64,000 nt of DNA, from positions 87,120-151,119 of the forward strand of contig CANLAE010000005.1 in NCBI GenBank assembly GCA_947488765.1. Direction: 5' to 3'. Positions 37,106-45,645 of the stretch are shown here, piece after piece. The notes beneath the pieces are model-generated. The model ran no database searches and was not told where the DNA came from. It worked only from the letters and a program-made list of their open reading frames with translations. Position 1 is the stretch's first letter. Each line of letters begins with the position of its first letter. The DNA is from Chitinophagaceae bacterium (GTDB lineage: Bacteria; Bacteroidota; Bacteroidia; Chitinophagales; Chitinophagaceae). Position numbers and translations under genes: made by a program.

Positions 37106-37867
37106 ATGAGTTACGCAGGAAAAAATTTGAAACATCTTCGCAAACAAAGAGGATGGACACAACAAGAGTTTGCTGACAAGCTTAATGTTAAACGTTCACT
37201 TATTGGTGCTTATGAAGAGGAACGCGCTGAGCCAAAACTAGAGGTATTAGAAATTATTTCTGATATCTTCAAATTGAGTTTAGATGAGTTGCTGCTAAAT
37301 GACTTGTCATCTTCTAAAGCAAATTCAGGTAATTACTTAGAACAACGCCGAAAATTAAAAATGGTTGCTTCAGGTAGTGCCGAAATACAATTTGTACCTC
37401 AAAAAGCTGCTGCAGGTTATTTAAATGGTTATGCCGATCCTGATTTTCTTGATGAACTCAATACTTTTACATTGCCAATGTTATCACCAGGACAATACAG
37501 AGCCTTTGAAATAGTTGGCGACAGTATGATGCCAACACCTAGTGGTAGTGTAATTGTAGGTGAAAAAGTTGAAACATTAGATGATGTAAAAAACACGAAT
37601 ACTTATGTTTTATTGAGTAAAAGTGAAGGTGTTGTATATAAAAGACTTCTTAAAAACATAAAATTAAAAAATAAACTTACCTTAATTAGTGACAATCCAG
37701 TTTATGAACCTTATCATGTAAATACAGAAGACGTATTAGAAGTTTGGAAGGCTGTGTATATTTTGCAAAAAGCAAGCTTATCACAACATTGGGATGTAGG
37801 TCAATTAGCAGGAATTGTAAATAATCTGCAAGAACAAGTAAGCAATTTGCAGAAAAAATTTAATTAA
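37106..37867 (+). CDS. XRE-family regulator with S24 peptidase-like domain
   Basis: This 253-residue protein has an N-terminal cI/Cro-type HTH (LKHLRKQRGWTQQEFADKL, about 8-26, to about 65) and a C-terminal LexA/CI-type domain (about 95-230). EIVGDSMMPTPSGSVIVG carries the catalytic-type Ser, and GVVYKRLL carries the general-base Lys. An AAAGYLNGY segment before the domain could be the self-cleavage site (Ala-Gly). Such proteins respond to DNA damage or other stress, but no SOS genes adjoin it. The ATG at 37106 is preferred over an in-frame TTG at 37085, and a near-consensus TATTTTG overlaps that TTG. Confidence 0.85.
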   Translation: MSYAGKNLKHLRKQRGWTQQEFADKLNVKRSLIGAYEEERAEPKLEVLEIISDIFKLSLDELLLNDLSSSKANSGNYLEQRRKLKMVASGSAEIQFVPQKAAAGYLNGYADPDFLDELNTFTLPMLSPGQYRAFEIVGDSMMPTPSGSVIVGEKVETLDDVKNTNTYVLLSKSEGVVYKRLLKNIKLKNKLTLISDNPVYEPYHVNTEDVLEVWKAVYILQKASLSQHWDVGQLAGIVNNLQEQVSNLQKKFN

Positions 37868-37891
37868 AATGTGTTGTAGGTTGGTTAGTAT

Positions 37892-37923
37892 AAATAAGCT
37901 ATCAAAATTTTGATAGCTTATTT
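37892..37923 (+). terminator. Rho-independent terminator of the XRE/S24 gene
   Basis: A perfect 16-bp palindrome centred at 37907/37908 (AATAAGCTATCAAAA and its complement) is followed by a run of T. Confidence 0.85.
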
Positions 37924-38102
37924 TTTTTGTAGCGATCAACATAAAATAACTAATTTAAGTAACCTTTAATGCTTATAATAAAGCTTTATAACAATAGATG
38001 AAGAAGTAATTGTATATAGTTTTAAATTGTTAATATATTCCGCTGAAAGTCAATAAAATCAATAGTTTGACATTTAATAATATGCATCCATTTTGAAACA
38101 AC

Positions 38103-38110
38103 TACCTTTG
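38103..38110 (+). promoter_or_regulatory. Putative -7 promoter box (TACCTTTG) of the DEAD-box helicase gene
   Basis: This is an exact TAnnTTTG match 19 bases before the ATG at 38130. The identical octamer precedes prfC at 45593. Confidence 0.5.
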
Positions 38111-38129
38111 CTTTAAATTTTTAATTATA

Positions 38130-39797
38130 ATGATAACATTTAGTGAGTTAGGATTGGATGAGAAATTGGTTAAGGCAACCGATGCATTGGGGTATGTGAA
38201 CCCAACACCGATTCAAGAAAAGAGTATTCCTGTTTTGATAAGCGGAACAAAAGACATGATTGGTTTGGCTCAAACAGGAACAGGTAAAACAGCAGCTTTT
38301 GGTTTGCCTTTATTACATTTAGTGGATGAAAAGAAAAAACATCCTCAAGCATTAGTAGTTTGTCCAACAAGAGAATTATGTATGCAAATTGTTACCGAGT
38401 TAGAAAACTTTAAGAAGTTTATGACAGGTATGAATATAGTTGCTGTATATGGAGGTACTTCAATTAGCATGCAAATTAGAGACTTAAAGCGTGGCGTACA
38501 AATTGTAGTTGCAACTCCAGGTAGATTAATTGATTTAATTGAACGTAAAGCAATTGACCTTGAGCAAATAAAATATGTTGTTTTAGATGAAGCAGATGAA
38601 ATGCTGAACATGGGTTTCAAAGATGACATTGAATTTATTTTGCAAAACACGCCTAAAAGAGAAGCAACTTGGTTATTTAGTGCTACAATGCCTGCTGAAA
38701 TTAAGAGAGTAAGCAAGAAATACATGAAAGATCCTTTTGAAGTTACTGTTGGAAAAACCAATAGTGCAAGTCAGAATATTGATCATCAGTTTTTTGTAGT
38801 GAATTCACACCATCGTTACGAAGCTTTGAAAAGATTGATAGATTTTAACCCTGGCATTTATGGCATCATTTTCACAAGAACAAAATTAGACGCACAAAAT
38901 ATCGCTGAAAAATTAACAAGAGACGGCTATGATATTGATGCTTTACATGGAGATTTATCGCAACAACAACGTGATAAAGTTATGGGTGCTTTCCGTGAAA
39001 AAACATTACAATTATTAGTAGCTACCGATGTGGCTGCAAGAGGTATTGATGTGAAAGAAATTACACACGTAATCAATTTTGAACTACCAGATGATATTGA
39101 AGTTTATACACATAGAAGTGGGCGTACAGGACGTGCAGGAAGTACCGGAATTTGTATGAGCATTGTAATGAATAAAGATGTTTATAAAATCCGTTCCATT
39201 GAAAAAATGGTTCAAGTTAAATTCAATAAATTAGAATTACCAAGCGGAAAAGATGTTTGCCGTAAACAATTCTTTTCTGTAATGGAAAAATTATTGAATA
39301 CAGATATTTCTCATGGAGATTATACCACCTACTTGCCTATGTTGCAAGAGAAATTTGCTGATGTTACCAAAGAAGAAATTCTTACTCGTATGGCCGCATT
39401 AGAATTTGATCGTTTTCTGAAATATTATGAAAATGCTGAGGATTTAAACGTAAGAGAACAACAACGCAGAGACAGAAGAGAGGTAAGTCAATCAATGAGT
39501 CAGCCTTCCGGAAGACAGAGAATTGATAGCAGAAGACCTGTTCAATATAGTGATGGAGATACAACACGTTTATTTGTAAATCTTGGCACAAAAGATGGTT
39601 TTTATAAATCAAGTTTCTTACAATTCATACTCGACATGAGTGAATTGAAAAAAGAAGTATTGGGTAAAATTGATATGAAGGATATGAATAGTTGGGTTGA
39701 GGTTGACAAAAAATATGCTTCACAAATGATAAAATCGATTGATGGTAAAAATTATCGTGGCAGAAGAATTAGAATGAATGATGCGAATAGCAGATAA
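38130..39797 (+). CDS. DEAD-box RNA helicase with DbpA-type RNA-binding domain
   Basis: This 555-residue ATP-dependent RNA helicase shows all core motifs: Q motif (PTPIQEKSIP), motif I AQTGTGKT, Ia PTRELCMQ, Ib TPGRL, II DEAD, III SAT and VI HRSGRTGRAG. After the helicase core comes a basic, Arg-rich linker (about 440-470). A C-terminal RRM-like DbpA domain (about 478-550) follows, with TRLFVNLGTKDGFYKSSFL and NYRGRRIRMNDA. It is probably involved in ribosome assembly or RNA turnover. It is monocistronic, with the hairpin at 39804-39839 downstream. Confidence 0.93.
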   Translation: MITFSELGLDEKLVKATDALGYVNPTPIQEKSIPVLISGTKDMIGLAQTGTGKTAAFGLPLLHLVDEKKKHPQALVVCPTRELCMQIVTELENFKKFMTGMNIVAVYGGTSISMQIRDLKRGVQIVVATPGRLIDLIERKAIDLEQIKYVVLDEADEMLNMGFKDDIEFILQNTPKREATWLFSATMPAEIKRVSKKYMKDPFEVTVGKTNSASQNIDHQFFVVNSHHRYEALKRLIDFNPGIYGIIFTRTKLDAQNIAEKLTRDGYDIDALHGDLSQQQRDKVMGAFREKTLQLLVATDVAARGIDVKEITHVINFELPDDIEVYTHRSGRTGRAGSTGICMSIVMNKDVYKIRSIEKMVQVKFNKLELPSGKDVCRKQFFSVMEKLLNTDISHGDYTTYLPMLQEKFADVTKEEILTRMAALEFDRFLKYYENAEDLNVREQQRRDRREVSQSMSQPSGRQRIDSRRPVQYSDGDTTRLFVNLGTKDGFYKSSFLQFILDMSELKKEVLGKIDMKDMNSWVEVDKKYASQMIKSIDGKNYRGRRIRMNDANSR

Positions 39798-39803
39798 ATT
39801 TAA

Positions 39804-39839
39804 TTGAGATGTTACCATCATTTAATGGTAACATCTCAA
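39804..39839 (+). terminator. Rho-independent terminator of the DEAD-box helicase gene
   Basis: A perfect 15-bp stem (TTGAGATGTTACCAT / ATGGTAACATCTCAA) with a 6-base loop lies just after the stop codon, followed by TATTTATTTTTT. Confidence 0.85.
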
Positions 39840-39867
39840 TATTTATTTTTTGTATAAGTAACATAAA

Positions 39868-40953
39868 ATGAATCAAATAATAGAACAAATAAACCCGGTG
39901 TTAAGTGCCTGGAATAAACGCCCACTTATCATTTCTGGTCCTTGTTCTGCTGAAACTGAAGAACAAATTTTAGCAACTGCACATAGATTAGCGGCAACAG
40001 GAAAGGTAGATATGTTGCGTGCTGGCATTTGGAAACCGAGAACCCGTCCCGGACAATTTGAAGGTGTAGGAACAATTGGTTTACCATGGTTGGCAAAAGC
40101 CAAACAACAAACAGGATTACCATTTACAATAGAAATAGCAACAGCAAAACAAGTAGAAGATGCTTTGAGTTTTGGTGTTGATGCATTATGGATTGGTGCA
40201 AGAACTACCGTTAATCCATTTAGTGTGCAAGAAATTGCAGATGCCTTGCGTGGTGTAAATATTCCTATATTAATTAAAAATCCAATTAATCCTGACTTAG
40301 ATTTATGGACAGGTGCAGTAGAACGTGTAGCTAAAGCAGGAATAAAAAATATTGGGTTAATACATCGTGGATTTTCCTCTTATGGAAATACAGCTTACAG
40401 AAATGCTCCAATGTGGCATTTGGCCATTGAAATGAAAAGAAGAAATCCGGATATGCTGTTTATTTGCGATCCTTCACATATCTGCGGCAGGAGGGATATT
40501 CTTTTAGAGATTTCTCAAAAAAGTATTGATCTGGACTACAACGGATTAATGATTGAAAGCCATATTGATCCCGATAATGCTTGGAGTGATGCAATGCAAC
40601 AAATTACACCGGAAGTTTTTGGGGAATTGATTGGTAAAATTATTTGGAGAAAAGAAAATACAGACAATACAATTTTACTCACGTCAATGGAAGAATTGCG
40701 TAGGCAAATTGATCAACTCGATGATGAACTAATGCAGATTCTTAGCGAAAGAATGAAGGTGGCTGATAAAATTGGTATTTATAAAAAAGAAAATAATATT
40801 ACTATACTACAAACCATTCGTTGGAATGAAATTTTGCAGCGTGGTATTGTACGATGCGAACAATTGGGTTTGAGCAAAGATTTTATCATCAAATATTTTG
40901 ATGCAGTACACATGGAAAGTATTAATCATCAGAATAATGTAATGAATTCGTAG
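39868..40953 (+). CDS. Bifunctional DAHP synthase / chorismate mutase (type II)
   Basis: This 361-residue fusion opens the shikimate cluster. Residues 1-255 are a class I, KDPG-aldolase-like DAHP synthase that joins phosphoenolpyruvate and erythrose 4-phosphate: ISGPCSAETEEQILATA, GIWKPRTRPGQFEGVG and CDPSHICGRRD. Residues about 270-350 form an AroQ-type helical chorismate mutase (MEELRRQIDQLDDELMQILS ... RMKVADKIG-YKKENNI), which makes prephenate. The mutase part probably also serves as the allosteric sensor for aromatic amino acids. It is followed by aroB after 77 bases. Confidence 0.94.
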   Translation: MNQIIEQINPVLSAWNKRPLIISGPCSAETEEQILATAHRLAATGKVDMLRAGIWKPRTRPGQFEGVGTIGLPWLAKAKQQTGLPFTIEIATAKQVEDALSFGVDALWIGARTTVNPFSVQEIADALRGVNIPILIKNPINPDLDLWTGAVERVAKAGIKNIGLIHRGFSSYGNTAYRNAPMWHLAIEMKRRNPDMLFICDPSHICGRRDILLEISQKSIDLDYNGLMIESHIDPDNAWSDAMQQITPEVFGELIGKIIWRKENTDNTILLTSMEELRRQIDQLDDELMQILSERMKVADKIGIYKKENNITILQTIRWNEILQRGIVRCEQLGLSKDFIIKYFDAVHMESINHQNNVMNS

Positions 40954-41030
40954 TTTTTAAAACCAATTGCCAGAATGAATTATATCCTGACATTTTTAAT
41001 GAAATAATCTGCTAATTTTTAATATAAAAC

Positions 41031-42041
41031 ATGCGTAAACAAACTTTTAAATTCTCCAAATCGGCTACGGATATATTCTTTGATTTATCTATTACAAAAC
41101 TTAAAGAAATTGTTGATGTTAAAAAGGTAATATTTATCACAGATGAAAATATTTTTACACAGCACCAAAAGAAATTCAAAGGGTTTAATACCATTGTTTT
41201 AAAGCCAGGGGAAGCGTTTAAATTACAATCTACTATAGATTCCATAATACTACAATTATTAGAATTTGAAGCAGATAGAAGCTCCATTTTAGTGGGTGTT
41301 GGAGGCGGAGTGGTTACAGATATCACAGGTTATGCAGCCTCTATTTATTTACGAGGAATTCAATTTGGATTTATCCCAACATCTTTATTGGCAATGGTTG
41401 ACGCAAGTATAGGAGGGAAGAATGGTATTAATGTTGAACTCTATAAAAATATCATTGGTGTTACCAAACAACCAAGTTTTATACTATACGATATTTCTTT
41501 TTTACACACACTTCCTGAATCTGAATGGCAAAATGGATTTGCAGAAATTATTAAACATGCCTGTATTAAAGATGCTACAATGTTTAAATTATTACAAGCG
41601 AATTCATTGAAATATTATCAAAGCAAAAAGAAAGAATTGATAACGCTTATTGAACGAAATGCAAAAATCAAATTGAAAGTAGTTCAGGCAGATGAATTTG
41701 AAAAAGCAGAAAGAAAACTACTCAACTTTGGTCATACGCTTGGGCATGCATTAGAGAATCAATATGAATTATCGCATGGACAAGCAATTTCAATTGGAAT
41801 GAATTATGCAAGTGAAATTTCAGAACAACTTTTAGGATTTAAACAAAATGATGCAGTTAACAGTTTGCTGCATCGATATGGTTTGCCAACAAATGTTTCA
41901 TATAATAAAAGAAAGGTTTTTGAAATCTTGAAAATGGATAAAAAGAAAGCTGCGAGCGAAATCAATTATATTTTACTAGAAAAAATTGGGAAAGCAATAA
42001 TGCTTCCAATTCCGCTTGCTGATTTAGAAAATCTATTGTAA
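41031..42041 (+). CDS. aroB: 3-dehydroquinate synthase
   Basis: This 336-residue NAD+- and metal-dependent enzyme carries out shikimate step 2. The NAD-binding and active-site motifs are GVGGGVVTDITGYAASIYLR, PTSLLAMVDASIGGKNGIN, and NGFAEIIKHACI. The metal-ligand histidines are in LNFGHTLGHALEN and LSHGQAISIGM. It is slightly shorter than E. coli AroB (362). It lies 20 bases before aroA. Confidence 0.95.
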   Translation: MRKQTFKFSKSATDIFFDLSITKLKEIVDVKKVIFITDENIFTQHQKKFKGFNTIVLKPGEAFKLQSTIDSIILQLLEFEADRSSILVGVGGGVVTDITGYAASIYLRGIQFGFIPTSLLAMVDASIGGKNGINVELYKNIIGVTKQPSFILYDISFLHTLPESEWQNGFAEIIKHACIKDATMFKLLQANSLKYYQSKKKELITLIERNAKIKLKVVQADEFEKAERKLLNFGHTLGHALENQYELSHGQAISIGMNYASEISEQLLGFKQNDAVNSLLHRYGLPTNVSYNKRKVFEILKMDKKKAASEINYILLEKIGKAIMLPIPLADLENLL

Positions 42042-42061
42042 AAATCTATTCTAATCGGTTT

Positions 42062-43339
42062 ATGAAAGTTATTATTAAACCCTCCAAAATATCAGGAACA
42101 ATAACTGCACCTGCATCTAAAAGCTCTATGCAGCGTGCTTGTGCAGCTGCATTAATTAGAAAGGGAGAAAGTTTAATTCACAATCCGGGGATTAGTAATG
42201 ATGATCTGGCAGCAATTTCAATTATTAAAAATTTAGGTGCAACAACTGAATATTCTAATGAAATATTAATTATTAAAAGTAATGGGATACAACCAATTTC
42301 AAATGAAATTAATTGTGGAGAAAGTGGATTAAGTATTCGCATGTTTACACCAATTGCAGCATTAAGTAAACACCCAATAATAATAAACGGGGAAGGTAGT
42401 TTGTTAAGCAGACCTATGAATTTCTTAGATGAAATTTTCCCAAAATTATCTGTAGATATACTTTCAAATAATGGCAAGTTGCCATTGCAAATTACCGGAC
42501 CATTACAACCAAATAATATTTTGGTTGATGGATCTTTAAGTTCACAGTTTTTAACGGGTTTGTTAATGTCTTTTGCTGCCTGTGAATTCAAAAATGATGT
42601 TACAATAAATGTACAAGATTTAAAAAGTAAACCATACATAGATTTAACTTTAGCAGTAATGCAATCGTTTGGTTTGAATCTTCCAACTAACAATAATTAT
42701 GAATCATTTACCTTTCATCATTCTGCCCTATTTCAAAACAAAAATTCTACCATTCATTATACAGTAGAAGGCGATTGGAGTGGAGCCGCGTTTTTATTAG
42801 TTGCGGGTGCTATTGCCGGAAATATTATAGTAACAGGTTTAGATGTTTTTTCAACTCAAGCAGATAAAGCAATCCTAAAAGCATTAATGGATTGTGGTTG
42901 TCATATTTCAATTCAATCAGAACAAATTGAAATAGGTTCTTCCAAACTAAAACCATTTCATTTCGATGCAACTGATTGTCCCGATTTATTTCCACCATTG
43001 GTTGCATTGGCAGCATATTGTAATGGGACAACTGCTATTGAGGGCGTTAATAGATTGGTACATAAAGAAAGTAACAGAGGCTTAACTTTACAAAAAGAGT
43101 TTGGTAAATTGGGTGTAGAAATTATTCTGCAGGATGATTTGATGTTGGTAAAAGGTGGCGCAGAAGTGACGGGAGAAATTGTTCATTCAAATTATGATCA
43201 TCGTGTAGCGATGGCTTGTGCTGTTGCTGCATTAGGTGCATCCGGCAAAACAACAATTCAAGGAGCAGATGCTGTAAACAAATCATATCCAAATTTTTAT
43301 CAACACTTAAAAGCAATTGGTGTTTCTATTAAACCATAA
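42062..43339 (+). CDS. aroA: 3-phosphoshikimate 1-carboxyvinyltransferase (EPSP synthase)
   Basis: This 425-residue enzyme carries out shikimate step 6. Substrate-binding motifs are ITAPASKSSMQRACAAALI (Lys-Ser-Ser near the N-terminus), NCGESGLSIRMFTPIA, LSSQFLTGLLMS, and NYDHRVAMACAVAALGA near the C-terminus. The PEP-binding stretch reads CGESGLSIRM in place of the common LGNAGTAMRP, that is, the glyphosate-insensitive-like or Bacteroidota variant. It lies between aroB (20-base gap) and aroC (11-base gap). Confidence 0.94.
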   Translation: MKVIIKPSKISGTITAPASKSSMQRACAAALIRKGESLIHNPGISNDDLAAISIIKNLGATTEYSNEILIIKSNGIQPISNEINCGESGLSIRMFTPIAALSKHPIIINGEGSLLSRPMNFLDEIFPKLSVDILSNNGKLPLQITGPLQPNNILVDGSLSSQFLTGLLMSFAACEFKNDVTINVQDLKSKPYIDLTLAVMQSFGLNLPTNNNYESFTFHHSALFQNKNSTIHYTVEGDWSGAAFLLVAGAIAGNIIVTGLDVFSTQADKAILKALMDCGCHISIQSEQIEIGSSKLKPFHFDATDCPDLFPPLVALAAYCNGTTAIEGVNRLVHKESNRGLTLQKEFGKLGVEIILQDDLMLVKGGAEVTGEIVHSNYDHRVAMACAVAALGASGKTTIQGADAVNKSYPNFYQHLKAIGVSIKP

Positions 43340-43350
43340 ATCAACAGCTT

Positions 43351-44346
43351 ATGAACAGCTTTGGAAATATTTTTAGAGTACATGTTTTTGGAGAATCTCA
43401 TGGAGAATGCGTGGGAATTATAATTGATGGAGTGCCCGCAGGATTAGCATTTACAGAAGAAAATTTATTACCTGATTTAGAAAGAAGAAAAGGTGGTTTA
43501 CAAAAAGGAACAACACCACGTCAAGAAGCTGATTATCCAATTTTTAAAAGCGGCATATTTAATGGAAAATCAACCGGATTTCCTTTAACTATTTTATTTA
43601 AAAACAACAATTTTCGTAGCGAAGATTATCAAGAACAACGAGTTATTCCAAGACCGGGACATGCAGATTGGGTAGCACATCAAAAGTTTGGTGGCAATGA
43701 AGATTACAGAGGGGGCGGTCATTTCAGTGCTAGATTAACCACAGGAATTGTTGCGGCTGGTGCAATTGCAAAAATGCTGATACCACAAATTATAATTTCT
43801 GCAAAGGTTATTTCAATAGGAGGTGAAACAGATCTTGAAAAAGGATTACAAAATGCTATTGATGCAAAAGACTCAGTTGGTGGTATTATACAATGTACCG
43901 TAAAAGGATTACCTGTTGGTTTGGGCGAGCCATATTTCAATTCATTGGAATCAATGTTGTCTCACATCATGTTTTCAATTCCAGCTGTAAGGGGAATTGA
44001 ATTTGGAACAGGTTTTCAAGCTGCAAATATGTTTGGAAGTGAACATAATGATGCTATTGAAAATAATGAAGGAAAAACAACCACTAATCATGCAGGTGGA
44101 ATTGTAGGTGGTATTTCAAATGGCAATGAACTGGTATTTCGCTTGGCAATCAAACCAACATCTTCAACCCCAAAAAATCAACAAAGTTTAAATTGGGAAA
44201 CAGGAGAAGTTGAAGATTTTTCAATTAAAGGTCGTCATGATTTATGCGTTGCATTACGAGCACCGGTTATTGTAGAAGCTGCAACAGCATTGGTTTTAGT
44301 GGATTGTATGATGTATGAGCAGCTTATTCCAAGAATCATTAAATAA
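43351..44346 (+). CDS. aroC: Chorismate synthase
   Basis: This 331-residue FMN-dependent enzyme makes chorismate. It begins NSFGNIFRVHVFGESHG. FMN/substrate motifs are RPGHADWVAHQKFGGNEDYR (about 99-118), RGGGHFSARLTTGIVAAG, and KTTTNHAGGIVGGISNG near the middle. It is about 30 residues shorter at the C-terminus than E. coli AroC (361) but retains the RHDLCVALRAPVIVEAA motif. It is the last gene of the DAHPS/CM-aroB-aroA-aroC cluster. Confidence 0.95.
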   Translation: MNSFGNIFRVHVFGESHGECVGIIIDGVPAGLAFTEENLLPDLERRKGGLQKGTTPRQEADYPIFKSGIFNGKSTGFPLTILFKNNNFRSEDYQEQRVIPRPGHADWVAHQKFGGNEDYRGGGHFSARLTTGIVAAGAIAKMLIPQIIISAKVISIGGETDLEKGLQNAIDAKDSVGGIIQCTVKGLPVGLGEPYFNSLESMLSHIMFSIPAVRGIEFGTGFQAANMFGSEHNDAIENNEGKTTTNHAGGIVGGISNGNELVFRLAIKPTSSTPKNQQSLNWETGEVEDFSIKGRHDLCVALRAPVIVEAATALVLVDCMMYEQLIPRIIK

Positions 44347-44442
44347 GTATTAAACAATCTATTATGAACAGGAAATCAATTTTACTAATCAAGTTTATTA
44401 TTTGGATATTTTGTATCATTTATTAGTGCAGTTCAGAAAATA

Positions 44443-44643
44443 ATGCATTATCAATTTTCATCTTCATTTTTTATGATTGGTATGATATGTGCTATTATAT
44501 TTATTATTTCAGCAATTATTGAAATCAGGCAATCAACCCGAATTACAAAAAATGAAAAAACTATGTGGACGTTAGGATTAATTTTTATGTGGGGAATTAC
44601 AGCAATTATTTATTTATTTTCAGCCAGAAAAAGAATTGTTTAA
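44443..44643 (+). CDS. Small membrane protein, PLDc_N-like
   Basis: This 66-residue protein has two hydrophobic helices (FFMIGMICAIIFIISAIIEI and LGLIFMWGITAIIYLFSARK) separated by a charged loop. The second helix resembles the PLDc_N segment of cardiolipin-synthase-like proteins (W-x-L-x-L-x-F---I--I-YL). The function is unknown. It starts with ATG at 44443. The 96-base gap before it holds a 20-codon ORF (44364-44426) that is probably not a gene. Confidence 0.6.
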   Translation: MHYQFSSSFFMIGMICAIIFIISAIIEIRQSTRITKNEKTMWTLGLIFMWGITAIIYLFSARKRIV

Positions 44644-44748
44644 ATAATCGTATGTAAATATTGAAAAATAGATTAACACAAAATTTCCGGTATACTTTGT
44701 AAACATAGATTTGGTTTTTACATTTCTTATTTAAATCATTTTCTTAGC

Positions 44749-45051
44749 ATGTCAAATATTATTTATCACATCACAACACAATTAGAATGGGAGGCAGCAA
44801 AAATGAAGGGTTATTATGAAGCGCCATCATTAATAACCGAAGGATTTATACATTGCAGCACCGAAGCACAAGTGCAAGGCGTTTTAGAGAGATATTATGC
44901 AGATAAAACCAATCTAGTGAAATTGGTAATTGATACCAATTTATTAACACATCCCCTGAAATATGAATTTTCACCTTCCGTACAAGAAGAATTTCCTCAT
45001 ATCTTTGGAACGATTAATTTAGAAGCTGTTATTAACCCCATTGATTTATAA
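44749..45051 (+). CDS. DUF952 domain-containing protein
   Basis: This 100-residue protein has the DUF952 pattern: IIYHITTQLEWEAAKMKGYY, then EGFIHCSTEAQVQGVLERYY and a final VINPIDL. The family shares the ADP-ribosyltransferase-like fold in structure surveys but has no settled function. It starts with ATG at 44749 and is followed 19 bases later by the thiamine-binding-family gene, probably on the same transcript. Confidence 0.88.
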   Translation: MSNIIYHITTQLEWEAAKMKGYYEAPSLITEGFIHCSTEAQVQGVLERYYADKTNLVKLVIDTNLLTHPLKYEFSPSVQEEFPHIFGTINLEAVINPIDL

Positions 45052-45070
45052 CCCCATTTAATAAAACCCC

Positions 45071-45364
45071 ATGCACCAACATTTAATCAACGCTTCTTTG
45101 CAAGTACTACCAATCATTCAAAATAAACATCCTTATAAATGGATTGATGAAGTAATAGAAATTATTAAAAAGTCGGGATTAACCTACGATTTAGGAGCTT
45201 TTGCTACCGTAGTTGAAGGAAAATATGACGAAGTGATGAAATTGGTAAACGATGTCAATGAATACTTATTTAAAAAAGGTTGTCACGAATGGGTAATGAG
45301 TGTACAACTACAAATACGCAGCCACGATAATATTACCATTGCAGAGAAATTAGAAAATGCATAA
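45071..45364 (+). CDS. Thiamine-binding / MTH1187-family protein
   Basis: This 97-residue protein of the YkoF/MTH1187 (DUF77) type has INASLQVLPIIQNKHPYKWI, a YDLGAFATVVEGKYDEVMKL segment and a VQLQIRS strand. The family is known for a ferredoxin-like fold that binds thiamine or related pyrimidines. No thiamine synthesis genes adjoin it. It is closed by the hairpin at 45414-45450. Confidence 0.85.
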   Translation: MHQHLINASLQVLPIIQNKHPYKWIDEVIEIIKKSGLTYDLGAFATVVEGKYDEVMKLVNDVNEYLFKKGCHEWVMSVQLQIRSHDNITIAEKLENA

Positions 45365-45413
45365 TTGTAGATTTATTTTAAAAGCACTATAAATATTGCC
45401 GAAGATTTTCAAT

Positions 45414-45450
45414 AAATGTCCCAAGTATTTAATAAATATTTGGGACATTT
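45414..45450 (+). terminator. Rho-independent terminator after the DUF952 / thiamine-binding pair
   Basis: A 17-bp stem with one G-T pair (AAATGTCCCAAGTATTT against AAATATTTGGGACATTT) and a 3-base loop is followed by a run of T. Confidence 0.85.
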
Positions 45451-45592
45451 TTTTGTAGTAGGATATTAAGATTCAATTAAAGAATTTTCTGTTGACATTC
45501 ATGTATCCAACAAAACCATCATTGTATCAATTTTTATAGTTGGTACTTGCATTTAGGTTTTCATAATAAATTCATACAACACATTCAAACCT

Positions 45593-45600
45593 TACCTTTG
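45593..45600 (+). promoter_or_regulatory. Putative -7 promoter box (TACCTTTG) of prfC
   Basis: This is an exact TAnnTTTG match 45 bases before the prfC ATG. It is the same octamer as at 38103. Confidence 0.5.
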
Positions 45601-45645
45601 CCAACAAAATTAGTTTGTAGATTTTTTTAGATTGATATATATCCA

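Noticed and set aside
44364..44426. 20-codon hydrophobic ORF between aroC and the small membrane protein gene
   Set aside because: It is very short, Ile/Phe-rich as random A+T-rich sequence often gives, and has no promoter box. A frameshifted N-terminus of the next gene was considered, but that gene has its own good ATG.
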